Assembly: GCF_002155975.1 (NCBI RefSeq)
Contig: NZ_MUMI01000099.1
Location: 1-58,076 of the forward strand
DNA: 58,076 bases
DNA from: Amycolatopsis kentuckyensis
GTDB lineage: Bacteria; Actinomycetota; Actinomycetes; Mycobacteriales; Pseudonocardiaceae
Direction: 5' to 3'
This document shows positions 7,170-18,300 of this stretch, in pieces. The notes under the pieces were generated by a model. That model did not search any database. It saw nothing but the letters and a program-made list of their open reading frames with translations, and had not been told where the DNA came from. Position 1 is the stretch's first letter. Each line of letters begins with the position of its first letter. A program made the translations under genes and the position numbers.

Positions 7170-8106
7170 GCGTACTCCATTGTGTGACGTTCTCCCTCTC
7201 GCCGGATCCGCCGGCGATCAGGCGGGCGAGTGCCACCGCGCCGCGCAGGGAGGACAGGCCGCCCAGCGCGGCCGGTGCCAGCGGCAGCGGGGACAGACCG
7301 GGGCGGGCCAGGGCGTCGAGGTGCCCGGCGACCAGCCCGGTGAGTTCGGGGATCCCGGCCGCGAAGCCGCCGCCGAGCAGCGCGCGTTCCGGGTGGACGA
7401 GCTCCTGGACACTCGTCACCGCGGCGGCCAGGGCCCGGGCCGTGGTGTCGATCGCCTCGATCGCCCACGGCTCTTCGCCGCGCACCGCCTCGCGCAGGTC
7501 GTCGAACGTGACGTCCGCTCCGCGCAACGATCCCGCGCGGCGGAGGGTCGCCGGCCCGGAGGCGAGCGCCTGGAGGCAGCCGCGGCGGCCGCAGACACAC
7601 CGCGTGCCCGCCAGTTCGACGAGCACGTGCCCGATCTCGAACGAACCGCGGCCGAGCCCGGGGCACGGCACGCCGTCGAGGACGAGGCCGCCGCCGATGC
7701 CGGTGCCGACCCCGAGGTACAGCAGGTTTTCGCAGCCCGACGCCTGTGCTTCGGCGAGCGCGCCGAGGTCGCCGTCGTCCGCCCAGGCGACGGCCGCTCC
7801 GGGGAACAGCTCGCGCAGCACCGCCTTCAGGTCCACGCCGGTCCACTCCGGACGGCTGGGCCAGGTGACGACCCGGCCGTCCGGCCCGACCGTGCCCGGC
7901 ATCGCGACGCCGACCGCCGCCGGTGGCCCGCCGAGCCGGTCGCGCAGCCCGGCCACGTGCGTGGCCAGCTGCGCGAGGTCCGCCTCGGCGCTGTGCCGCG
8001 GGCCCCAGCCGAACGACGTCTCCTCGACGCACGCGGTGCCGCTTTCGACGCGGAACGCGACCTTGGTGCCTCCGACGTCGATGCCGAGGTGGTGCCGGTT
8101 CTCCAC
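7162..8106 (-). CDS. rifN: Kanosamine 6-kinase, ROK family (RifN)
   Basis: A 314-residue ROK-type sugar kinase. The phosphate-binding motif DVGGTK is near the N-terminus, a second glycine-rich loop reads GVGTGIGGG, and the ROK zinc motif appears as CVCGRRGCLQ with Gln where Glu is common. EIGH just before it supplies conserved Glu and His. In the AHBA pathway RifN phosphorylates kanosamine to kanosamine 6-phosphate. I chose the GTG at 8106, five bases after the rifM stop, because the protein then opens directly into the kinase fold. Its ribosome-binding site is poor, and an upstream in-frame GTG at 8130 inside rifM is the alternative. Coupled translation with rifM is likely. Confidence 0.88.
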   Translation of the reverse strand: MENRHHLGIDVGGTKVAFRVESGTACVEETSFGWGPRHSAEADLAQLATHVAGLRDRLGGPPAAVGVAMPGTVGPDGRVVTWPSRPEWTGVDLKAVLRELFPGAAVAWADDGDLGALAEAQASGCENLLYLGVGTGIGGGLVLDGVPCPGLGRGSFEIGHVLVELAGTRCVCGRRGCLQALASGPATLRRAGSLRGADVTFDDLREAVRGEEPWAIEAIDTTARALAAAVTSVQELVHPERALLGGGFAAGIPELTGLVAGHLDALARPGLSPLPLAPAALGGLSSLRGAVALARLIAGGSGERENVTQWSTHD

Positions 8107-8111
8107 GTCGG

Positions 8112-8810
8112 TCAGCGGCCGGGCACCGACGGGCAGAGCGCGAGCAGGTCGGCCGGCTGCCGCAGCACCACGTCGGGCCCCGCGGCGAGCAGCTCGCCGA
8201 TGTCGTCCGGGGGCGCCCACAGCGCCGCGGCCGAAGCGACACCGGCGCCGCGCGCGCTGGCCAGGTCGGTGGGCGCGTCGCCGATCATGATGGCCCGCTC
8301 GGGCGGGACGTCCATCAGGTTCAGCGCGTGCCGCACGATGTCGGGGGCCGGCTTGGGCCGGGCGACCTCGTCCGAGCCGATGACGTGCTCGAAGAACGGC
8401 AGCAGGCCGAGGTCGTCCAGGAGGGACCGCGCCCGCGGCCCGCTCTTGCCGGTGGCGATGGCCAGCCGCAGGCCGCGCGCCCGCAGCGTCACCAGCAGCT
8501 CGGTGACCCCGGGGAAGACCTGGACCTCGCCGGCGAGGCGGTAGCTCTCGCGGACGAAGGGTTCCTCCATCTCCAGCGGCAGGTCCATGATCCGCATGAT
8601 GTCCGGGAAGTAGCGGCCGAGGTGGCGCCGGTACTCCTCGAAGGGGGCGGGCCCGTCACCGACGACTTCGGCGTAGGCGATGGCGAAGGCCTCGCTCATC
8701 ACCGCGAAGCTGTCGACGACGACGCCGTCGAGGTCGAAGATGACCGCGTGCCGGACCGGAACCGAGGGATCGGCCCCGGTGTCCGGCCGGTCGACGATCG
8801 GGAAAGTCAT
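8112..8810 (-). CDS. rifM: HAD-superfamily phosphatase of AHBA formation (RifM)
   Basis: A 232-residue haloacid-dehalogenase phosphatase, the same length as I recall for RifM of A. mediterranei. Motif I is FDLDGVVVDS with nucleophile D26 and acid/base D28; motif II is the Thr of ATGKSG; motif III is the Lys of RPKPAPD; motif IV is GDAPTD. RifM is required for AHBA formation and acts in the kanosamine branch with RifL, RifK and RifN; its precise reaction is less certain than its need. It starts with ATG after GAGAGGG, 12 bp after the rifL stop, inside the rifK-rifL-rifM-rifN-P450 run. Confidence 0.9.
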   Translation of the reverse strand: MTFPIVDRPDTGADPSVPVRHAVIFDLDGVVVDSFAVMSEAFAIAYAEVVGDGPAPFEEYRRHLGRYFPDIMRIMDLPLEMEEPFVRESYRLAGEVQVFPGVTELLVTLRARGLRLAIATGKSGPRARSLLDDLGLLPFFEHVIGSDEVARPKPAPDIVRHALNLMDVPPERAIMIGDAPTDLASARGAGVASAAALWAPPDDIGELLAAGPDVVLRQPADLLALCPSVPGR

Positions 8811-8822
8811 GGAGCGCCCTCT

Positions 8823-9893
8823 CTACTGGTACGCCGGGACCGCGCCACGCGCCGAGCCCGCGGAGGCGTAGAAGTTTTCGATCATCGAGACGATCGGCCG
8901 CGCTTCGGCGACGGCCCGGCCACGGCTGCCGGGGTCGGCCAGCATCGCGGCGAGGTCGCTCACCTGGCGGGTGTATTCGACGCCGATGCGTTCGAGCGGC
9001 ACGGGAAGCTGGGTGGTGGTGCCCTCGCGGGTCACCGTCAGCACCGGTTCCGGCTCGCGGTTGGGGCTGAAGCCGAAGGTGCACCGCAGGTCCGCGGTGC
9101 CGGCACTGCCCTCGACGTGGATCACCGAGACGTCCCGCGCCTGGTGCGAGGCCCAGCTCGCCCGCAGGGAGACCGAGACGCCGTCGTCGCGGACCAGGAA
9201 GCCGCGCGCGGTGTCCTCGACGTCCGCGGCGTCGGCGCCGAGCTGGTCCTGCCGCCACGCGGCACGCCAGGCGCCCGCGTTGACGAAGTCGTCCGACGTC
9301 ACGCCGATGACCTGGGTGAAGGCGGCCGGGCCGAGCAGGAACGCGAGCGTGTCGAGCAGGTGCCAGCCGAGGTCGTACAGCGCTCCCCCGCCGGCCTTTT
9401 CGCGCTGGGTGAACCAGCCGCCCGCGCGCGGCACGCCCCGCGCCCGGATCCAGCCCATCGCGACGTGCCGGATGTCGCCCAGGTCCGGGAGGACGTCCCG
9501 CAGCGCCCCGACGTCACCGCGGTAGCGGGCGGCGCTGCCGGCCAGCAGCATGCCGCCGCTGCGTTCGGCCGCCGCGAGGACGTCGATCTCGGCCGAGGTC
9601 AGGCACACCGGCTTCTCGAGGAAGACGGAGATCCCGGTGGCGAGCAGCGCGCCCGCCACCTCGGTGTGCAGGTAGTTGGGCACCGCGACGACGGCGAGGT
9701 CGACCTCGCGCGCGGTCAGCGCGGAAACCGCGGCGTGCGTGGGGATGCCGGTCGCCTTCGTGAACGCCTGCCGGGACGCCGGGTCGGCGTCCACCGCGGC
9801 GACCACCTCGAAGTCCGCGTGCTCGCGCAGCAGGGGCAGCCACAGTTCCCGCCCGGCCCAGCCGAGCCCGACCACCGCGGCCCGCACACTCAT
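8823..9893 (-). CDS. rifL: GFO/IDH-type NAD(P)-dependent oxidoreductase, UDP-glucose 3-dehydrogenase (RifL)
   Basis: A 356-residue oxidoreductase of the glucose-fructose oxidoreductase/inositol dehydrogenase family. The Rossmann motif is GLGWAG (9-14), and the conserved EKP is at residues 93-95 within FLEKPVCLT. RifL is thought to oxidise C3 of UDP-glucose so that RifK can transaminate it, giving UDP-kanosamine. The start is taken from the ATGA overlap with the rifK stop: ATG at 9893 shares four bases with rifK, a typical coupling. Longer in-frame extension into rifK has no such support. Confidence 0.92.
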   Translation of the reverse strand: MSVRAAVVGLGWAGRELWLPLLREHADFEVVAAVDADPASRQAFTKATGIPTHAAVSALTAREVDLAVVAVPNYLHTEVAGALLATGISVFLEKPVCLTSAEIDVLAAAERSGGMLLAGSAARYRGDVGALRDVLPDLGDIRHVAMGWIRARGVPRAGGWFTQREKAGGGALYDLGWHLLDTLAFLLGPAAFTQVIGVTSDDFVNAGAWRAAWRQDQLGADAADVEDTARGFLVRDDGVSVSLRASWASHQARDVSVIHVEGSAGTADLRCTFGFSPNREPEPVLTVTREGTTTQLPVPLERIGVEYTRQVSDLAAMLADPGSRGRAVAEARPIVSMIENFYASAGSARGAVPAYQ

Positions 9894-11056
9894 GCCCGGG
9901 CCACTTCGTCGGCGATGATCTCCGCGGTGGCGTGCAGCGCCGCCTCGTCGGCCAGCAGGACCCGGTGGTGCAGCCAGACGCAGTCCCGGCTGATCGCGTC
10001 GGTGTGCGGGCAGCGTTCCGCGATCGCGTCCACGCTCTCGTCGGGGGCGCCGAGCTCCCAGAACGCGTCGGTGCGGTAGATCGCGCGGAACGCCGCGAAG
10101 GCGGGCAGGCCGGCTTCGACGAGCCTGTCGACCAGCGCGTTGCGCCGCTCCTCGGTGAGCCCGGGGACGCGGAACATGGCCATGTAGTGGGAATTGCGGT
10201 CGGCGCGCACGTCGCCGCCCTGGGGCACGACGCCGTCGATCTCGCCGAGCAGCCGGGACAGCAGCGCCCAGCGCTCGTCGCGCACGGCGATCTGCTCGTC
10301 GAGGCGGGCCAGCTGCGCGCGCAGCACGGACGCGGAGAACTCGTTGAGCCGCATGTTGGAGCCGGCGATCTTGTGCAGGTACCGGCGGTCTTCGCGGGGA
10401 CGGCCGCAGCTGTGCCGGAGGAACGCCGTCTCGTACTTTTCGGTCTCGCCCTCGGGGAAGACCACCGCGCCGCCTTCGCCGGCCGTCATCAGCTTGCCGT
10501 TCTGGAAGCTGAAGGTGGCGATGCTGTCCAGCTCGCCGACGCGCTTGCCCTGCCAGCGCGCGCCGTGCGCGTGCGCGGCGTCCTGCAGCAGCGCGACGCC
10601 GGTGTCGGCGGAGATCTTCGCCAGCGCGTCCATGTCGGCGATCAGCCCGGCCATGTGCACCGGCATGATCACCTTGGTGCGCGGGGTGACGGCGGCCGCG
10701 ACCGCCTCCGGGTCGAGGTTGTAGGTGGCCGCGTCGACGTCGACCGGGACGGTGACCGCGCCGAGCCGCTGGGCCGCCTGGGACGAGGAGATGAAGGTGA
10801 AGGCGGGCACGATGACCTCGGTGCCCGGGCCGACGCCCATGATCTGCAGGGCGAGTTCCAGTGCGTGGGTGCCGTTCGTGACCGCCAGCGCGTGCGCGGC
10901 GCCGTGGTGGGCGGCGAACTCGCGCTCGAAGGAGTTCACCTCGTCCCCGCCCATGCGCCACCACTGACCCTGTTCGAGCGCGCGGACCAGGCCGTTCCGC
11001 TCGGCGTCGTCGTACTGCGGCCACGCGGGGAATTCCGGTGCCTTTCGCGCGTTCAT
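9890..11056 (-). CDS. rifK: AHBA synthase / PLP aminotransferase (RifK)
   Basis: A 388-residue DegT/DnrJ/EryC1-family PLP enzyme, equal in length to A. mediterranei RifK. The PLP lysine is K188 in SFQNGKLMTAGEGG, the position known for AHBA synthase. RifK has two jobs: with RifL it transaminates 3-keto-UDP-glucose, and at the end of the pathway it dehydrates and aromatises aminodehydroshikimate to AHBA. The start ATG at 11056 has GGAGA four bases upstream; in-frame upstream codons lack a site. It is the first gene after a 138-bp gap carrying an exact RifZ-type box, so it heads its own transcription unit, and it overlaps rifL by four bases. Confidence 0.97.
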   Translation of the reverse strand: MNARKAPEFPAWPQYDDAERNGLVRALEQGQWWRMGGDEVNSFEREFAAHHGAAHALAVTNGTHALELALQIMGVGPGTEVIVPAFTFISSSQAAQRLGAVTVPVDVDAATYNLDPEAVAAAVTPRTKVIMPVHMAGLIADMDALAKISADTGVALLQDAAHAHGARWQGKRVGELDSIATFSFQNGKLMTAGEGGAVVFPEGETEKYETAFLRHSCGRPREDRRYLHKIAGSNMRLNEFSASVLRAQLARLDEQIAVRDERWALLSRLLGEIDGVVPQGGDVRADRNSHYMAMFRVPGLTEERRNALVDRLVEAGLPAFAAFRAIYRTDAFWELGAPDESVDAIAERCPHTDAISRDCVWLHHRVLLADEAALHATAEIIADEVARA

Positions 11057-11141
11057 GGTTCTCCGAATCTCCGCTGGGGTTCGAATGGCAGAAAAAGCCC
11101 GTGCCGTGTCCGGAATGCTGCGAAATATCAGCGTCATCACC

Positions 11142-11185
11142 AGGCTAGGTCGGCCCCGGCCGGCTCACATCCCCCGGCTTGGTAG
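11142..11185 (-). promoter_or_regulatory. rifK promoter region with exact RifZ-type box
   Basis: The minus strand carries CTACC (11181-11185), eight spacer bases, and GGATG (11168-11172). This equals the site I recall for RifZ, the LuxR-type activator of the rif cluster in A. mediterranei. Twenty nucleotides on comes TAGCCT (11142-11147), a plausible -10. The predicted leader to the rifK ATG is about 80 nt. The box starts within ten bases of the rifI stop, so the rifI-rifK gap appears dedicated to this promoter. Confidence 0.75.
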
Positions 11186-11194
11186 TGCCGATCT

Positions 11195-11986
11195 TCAGCC
11201 CAGGCCGAAGAAAGCGCGGTAGGAGTCCAGCTGCCCGCCGAGCATGTGGATTCCATAGTGGACGTCGTGACCGAGAGCGGCCGCTTCGCGGAGAAGGCGC
11301 GTTTCGTGGGGTTTCATGATGATGTCGGCGACCACGCAACCCGGGGCCAGCTCGGCCGGCCGGAACGGCAGCGGGTCGTCGGGGCGCAGCCCCAACGGGG
11401 TGGCGTTCACGACGATCTCGGCGCCCGCGGTGTCCGGTTCGGCCGAAACCGAGGTCAGGCCGGGCCAGTGCGCGTCCAGCCGTGCTTGCAACGCCGTCAG
11501 TTTCGCGGTGTCCGGATCGCACACGGCGAGCCGATCGGCGCCCGCGGCCAGCAGCGCGGCCGCGATCGCGCTGCCCGCACCGCCCGCGCCGACGAGGGCC
11601 ACCGGCCGGGCCTTCGGGTCGTGACCGGCTTCGACGAGCCCGGTCACGAAGCCGGTGCCGTCGAAGTTCTCGGCGTACCACCGGCCGTCGGCTTCCCGGC
11701 GCAAGGCGTTGGCACTGCCGGTGATCTCCACCATCGGGCTGCGCCGGTCGGCGAGCCCGGCCACGGCCACCTTGTGCGGCACGGTGACGAAGATGCCGTC
11801 GAGGTTGGCGACGCACTGCAGCCCGGCGACGATCCGCGCGAGGTCCGGCGCCGGCGCGTGCACCGGGACGAGCACCGCGTCGACGTCCAGGTCCGCGAAG
11901 AGCGGGTTCATCAGCCCGGGCGACTGGACCTGGGCGACCGGATCGCCCAGCACGACGTACAGGCGGGTGGTGCCGCTGATGGTCAT
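11195..11986 (-). CDS. rifI: Shikimate dehydrogenase-like aminoquinate dehydrogenase (RifI)
   Basis: A 263-residue shikimate/quinate dehydrogenase, the same length as RifI. The N-terminal substrate domain has the VTVPHK motif with the catalytic lysine, and ENFDGTGF holds the partner aspartate. The Rossmann loop VGAGGAGSA is followed by CDPDTAK; an acidic residue rather than an Arg pair at the end of the second strand suggests NAD rather than NADP. In the rif cluster this gene is not needed for AHBA formation and is thought to feed aminoquinate back into the path. The start ATG has GGGAAGG upstream and lies 19 bp after the rifH stop. Confidence 0.92.
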   Translation of the reverse strand: MTISGTTRLYVVLGDPVAQVQSPGLMNPLFADLDVDAVLVPVHAPAPDLARIVAGLQCVANLDGIFVTVPHKVAVAGLADRRSPMVEITGSANALRREADGRWYAENFDGTGFVTGLVEAGHDPKARPVALVGAGGAGSAIAAALLAAGADRLAVCDPDTAKLTALQARLDAHWPGLTSVSAEPDTAGAEIVVNATPLGLRPDDPLPFRPAELAPGCVVADIIMKPHETRLLREAAALGHDVHYGIHMLGGQLDSYRAFFGLG

Positions 11987-12005
11987 CTCGGCCTTCCCGC
12001 TGCGG

Positions 12006-14361
<2,356 letters not shown>

Positions 14362-14365
<4 letters not shown>

Positions 14366-14550
14366 GGCGACGGCTCCCGCGGCTCCGGCAGCGTCAGGTA
14401 GGGCAGGTCGGCGATCCGGGACACCGGCTCGCTGCCGTGGTGGAGGTATTCGCCGCCGTAGAAGAAGTTCAGGTAGGGGACGTAGTGCTGCTGGTACGCG
14501 GTCCGGCACAAGCCGGCGAACCTCGCCAGCAGGCCCTCTTTTTCCCTCAT
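14362..14550 (-). CDS. Small conserved-looking hypothetical gene between rifF and rifG (62 aa)
   Basis: A 62-residue protein I do not recognise. About 95% of its codons end in G or C, like its neighbours. Its ATG has GGGGAAAGG seven bases upstream, and its stop overlaps the rifG start by four bases, so it looks translated and coupled to rifG. It is rich in aromatic residues (YQQHYVPY, NFFYGGEY) and ends with a Pro/Glu tail after ADLPYLTLPEP. There is no signal peptide, membrane segment or cysteine pair. The LPYLT part faintly resembles the N-terminal region of PaaK-type adenylate-forming enzymes, but this is too short to claim. A partner or stabiliser of AHBA enzymes, or a relic, are both possible. 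Confidence 0.7.
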
Positions 14551-14569
14551 GGTGGTGCCTTTCCCCAGT

Positions 14570-15352
14570 TCAGCCGAGGTCGCCGGACAGCACGCGGGCC
14601 ACCAGCGTCCGGTGTTCTTCGTCGTCGGTGATCGTGCGGACCTGCTCGCGGCCGTTCTCGACGGTCAGGTAGCGGCGTTGCCGCAGGAAGACCTGGCCGT
14701 TCCCGAACGCCCGGCCGCACAGGGTTTCCTGCGTGTCGGTGCGGGTGGTGTCCCCCACCAGTGCCCGGAAGTTGTCCTCCAGTTCCTTCCAGTCGCTCCA
14801 CTCCCGCGGTTGGGTCGTGAAGGTGTAGACGACGCTCCAGCGGGTGACCGCGCCCCGGCGTTGCAGCGCGTACCCGGATTCCTGCTCCACCAGCCGGAAC
14901 TGGCTCCCGTACTGGGTCTGCACCGCGGGTGACACCGGCAGCGGCTCGACGTAGGTGGGGCCGGGGTAGCCGACGTCCACGAGCCAGTCGCCGCCGTCCA
15001 GGGTGACCAGGTTGAACATGTGCTCGACGTCGGTCGCGAAGGTCTCCCGGCCTTCGGCGGTGCTGCCCGCCAGCGGCGTGACGTCGTAGCCCAGTTCGGT
15101 CAGGAGCCGGTGGAACAGCCGGTTGAGGTGGTAGCAGGCGCCGCCCCGGCCTTCGGCGATGCTGGTCACGAAGACGTCGTCCTCGTCGAGGTCGACGACG
15201 TTCACCGCGTCCCGGAGTGTGTAGGCGAGGCTGTTGTACGGGATCGCCATCAGGTGGCTCTTCTGCAGCTTCGCGAGCGTCTCGAGGTCCACGCCGGTTT
15301 CCCCGGCGCAGCCGATCCGCTGGAGGTAGGTCTCCACGTCGAACACGTCCAT
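14570..15352 (-). CDS. rifF: Amide synthase, arylamine N-acetyltransferase family (RifF)
   Basis: A 260-residue NAT-fold enzyme, the same length as RifF. The Cys-His-Asp triad is visible: C73 in GRGGACYHLN, H111 in EHMFNLV, and D126 in LVDVGYPGP. RifF takes the finished undecaketide from the last ACP of RifE and joins it to the aniline nitrogen of the AHBA unit, releasing the macrolactam proansamycin X. This fits RifE ending in an ACP with no thioesterase. It starts 10 bp after the rifE stop with a weak AGAAGG, so expression probably depends on readthrough from the PKS genes. Confidence 0.97.
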   Translation of the reverse strand: MDVFDVETYLQRIGCAGETGVDLETLAKLQKSHLMAIPYNSLAYTLRDAVNVVDLDEDDVFVTSIAEGRGGACYHLNRLFHRLLTELGYDVTPLAGSTAEGRETFATDVEHMFNLVTLDGGDWLVDVGYPGPTYVEPLPVSPAVQTQYGSQFRLVEQESGYALQRRGAVTRWSVVYTFTTQPREWSDWKELEDNFRALVGDTTRTDTQETLCGRAFGNGQVFLRQRRYLTVENGREQVRTITDDEEHRTLVARVLSGDLG

Positions 15353-15362
15353 CCACCTTCTT

Positions 15363-18300
15363 TCAGAGCAGCTCGGTCAGGTGCGCGGCGAGCAGGGCCG
15401 GCGTCGGGTGGTCGAAGACGACGCTGGGCGCGATCTTCCGTTCGGTGCGGGCGCGCAGCCGGTTGCGGAGTTCGATCGCGGTGAGCGAGTCGAAGCCGAT
15501 CTCGAACAGGCCCTGGTCCGGGTCGACCTGGTGGGCGGCGCGGTAGCCCAGCACCGCGGCCACCTGGGCGCGCACGAGTTCGAGCAGGACCTTCGCCCGC
15601 TCGGCCGGCTCGAGCCCGGCCAGCCGGCCGGCCCAGTTCTCGTCCACTGTGGACGCCGTACGGGCCTGCTGCCGGGCCACGCGGACCAGGCCGCGCAGCA
15701 GGTGCGGCACTTCGCTGCCGCCCGCCGCTTCGGCGCGCAGGCCGCGCAGGTCGAGCTGCGCGGGCACCAGCTGCGCCTGGCCCGCCCCGATGGCGGCGTC
15801 GAAGAGGTCCATGCCGTCCGCGGGTTTCATGGCGACCAGGCCGCCGCGCCGGGTCATCCGGGCCCGGCCGGCTTCGTCGGTCCCGGCCGCCATGCCGCCG
15901 GTGGTCTGGTCCCACAGGCCCCACGCCAGCGACTGGCCGGGCAGGCCGGCCGCGCGCCGGTGGGCCATCAGCCCGTCCAGGTACGCGTTGGCCGCGGCGT
16001 AGCTGCCGCTGCCGGCCCCCATGAACACGGCGGACACCGAGGAGTAGACGACGAACGCGTCGAGTTCCAGGTCACGCGTCAGCTCGTCGAGGTGGTGGAC
16101 CGCATCGACCTTCGGCCCGAACACCTCGGCCAGCCGGTCCGGGGTCACCGTCCCGATCACCCCGGCGTCCGAGACGCCGGCCGTGTGCACCACGGCGGTC
16201 GGCCGGTGCTCGGCCAGCAGCGCGGCCACCTGGTCCCGGTCGGCGACGTCGCAGGCGGCGACCGCAACGTCGGCGCCCAGTGCGGTGAGGTCGGTGACCA
16301 GGTCCTTCGCGCCCTCGGCGTCCAGGCCGCGCCGGCTGGCGAGCACCAGCTGCCGGACGCCGTGCCGCTCGACCAGGTGCCGGGCGGCCAGGCCGCCGAG
16401 CGACCCGGTGCCACCGGTGATCAGCACCGGCCCGCGGGTCGTGAACCCGGCGGGCGAGTCCGGCCGGGCCACGCGGGCGAGCCGGGGGATGGCCGCCGTC
16501 GTGCCGCGGACCGCGACCTGCGGCTCGCCGTCGGCCAGCACCGAAGCCAGCAGCGGCGGCACGTCGGCTCCGGGTTCGACGTCCAGCAGGACGATCCGGT
16601 CCGGGTTCTCCGCCTGGGCGGCGCGGACCAGTCCCCACACCGCGGCCGCGGCGGGGTCGGTCACCACGCCGTCGCCGGCGGGCACCGCGCCGCGGGTCAC
16701 GATCGCGAGCTTCGTCGCTTCCAGCCCGCCACCGGCCAGCCAGCACTGGACGACGTCCAGCACCCGGACGGTGAGCGCCAGCACCGGATCCGGGCCGGCG
16801 ACCGCCTCCATGACGGCCACCGCCGGTGCCTCGGCCACGCCGGTGAGCACGTCGTCGGCGAGCGTCGCCACCTCTTCCGCGGTGGCGACCGGAACCCACG
16901 ACGGCACCGGTCCCGAGGTGTCCACGGAGGACAACGGCGTCCAGTCCACCCGGTACAGCGATCCGGCGCCCGCCGGGCCCGCCGCCGTCGTCAGCTGGTC
17001 GTTCGACACCGGACGGCCGACCAGGGAATCCAGCGTCACGACCAGGCCGCCGGTTTCGTCCACGGCTTCCAGGGACAGGCTGTCCCGCTCGGGCTTGGCG
17101 ACGCGCACCCGCAGCACGGAGGCGCCGGCGGCGTGCAGCCGCAGCCCGTTCCAGGCGAACGGCAGCCGCACCTCGTCGCCGTAGGACTCGGTGTCCGCCG
17201 CGGCGCTGACCATCGTCGAGTGCAGGGCCGCGTCCAGCAGCGCCGGGTGGATGCCGAACCGGCCGGCCTCCGCGTCTTCGGGCAGCGCGATCTCGGCGAA
17301 GGTCTCGGTGTCGTCCCCGCTGCCACGCCGCCACACCGCCCGCACGGCCCGGAAGGTGGGCCCGTAGCCGTAGCCGACGTCCGCGAGCACGTCGTAGCCA
17401 CCGGTGATGTCGATGGGCTTCGCCTCGGGCGGCGGCCAGGCGGCGAAGTCGAAGGTGGCGGTTCCGCGCGGCCGGTCGTCGGGGTTGAGCACGCCGGTGG
17501 CGTGCCGGATCCAGCTGTCGGCGTCTTCGCGCAGGGAGTAGACGTCCACCGTGCGCGAGCCGTCCGCGCCGGGGCCGCCGAGCGCGACCTGCACGCGGAC
17601 CCCGCCGCGGCGGGGCACCACGAGCGGTGCCTCGATCACCAGCTCGTCGAGCACCGGGCAGCCGGCTTCGTCGCCGGCCCGCACGGCCAGCTCGACCAGT
17701 CCGGTGCCGGGCACGATCACGACGTCCCGGACCGCGTGGTCGGCCAGCCAGGGGTGCGTCTTCAGCGACAGCCGTGAGGTGAAGACGAGGCCGTCGGACT
17801 GCGGCAGCTCGACGACCGCGCCCAGCAGCGGGTGGTCGGCTCCGGCCAGGCCGAGCGAGACGGCGTCGGTGGCCGGCTCGGCGGCGCGCAGCCAGTAGTG
17901 CTCGTGGTCGAAGGCGTAGGCCGGGAGGTCCGCCCGGGCGGGCGGCACGAGCGACGTCCAGTCGACGTCGACACCGCGGACGAACAGTTCGGCCATCGAC
18001 GTCAGCAGCCGGCGGCGGCCGCCGTCGTCGCGCCGCAGCGTCCCGGTGACGACGTCGTCGGTGAGCTCGGTGATCGGCTGGACCAGCACCGGGTGGGCGC
18101 TGACCTCGACGAACACGCCGTGGCCCTGCTCGATCAGGGCGGCCACGGCCGGGCCGAACCGGACCTGGCCGCGCAGGTTCCGGTACCAGTAGCCGCCGTC
18201 GACGACCCCGTCGCCGGTGATCCACTCGCCGGTGAGGGTGGAGAGGAACGGCACCAGCGGCGCCCGCGCGTCGATCCCGGAGAGGGCTTCGGCCAGGGTC

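Noticed and set aside
8823-11024. rifL frame reaching back through rifK
   Set aside because: The Rossmann motif begins right after the ATG at 9893, which overlaps the rifK stop; the upstream part is an out-of-frame reading of rifK.
15363-15700. A thioesterase at the end of RifE
   Set aside because: The protein ends about 20-25 residues after the last ACP helix; there is no GxSxG hydrolase fold. RifF does the release.
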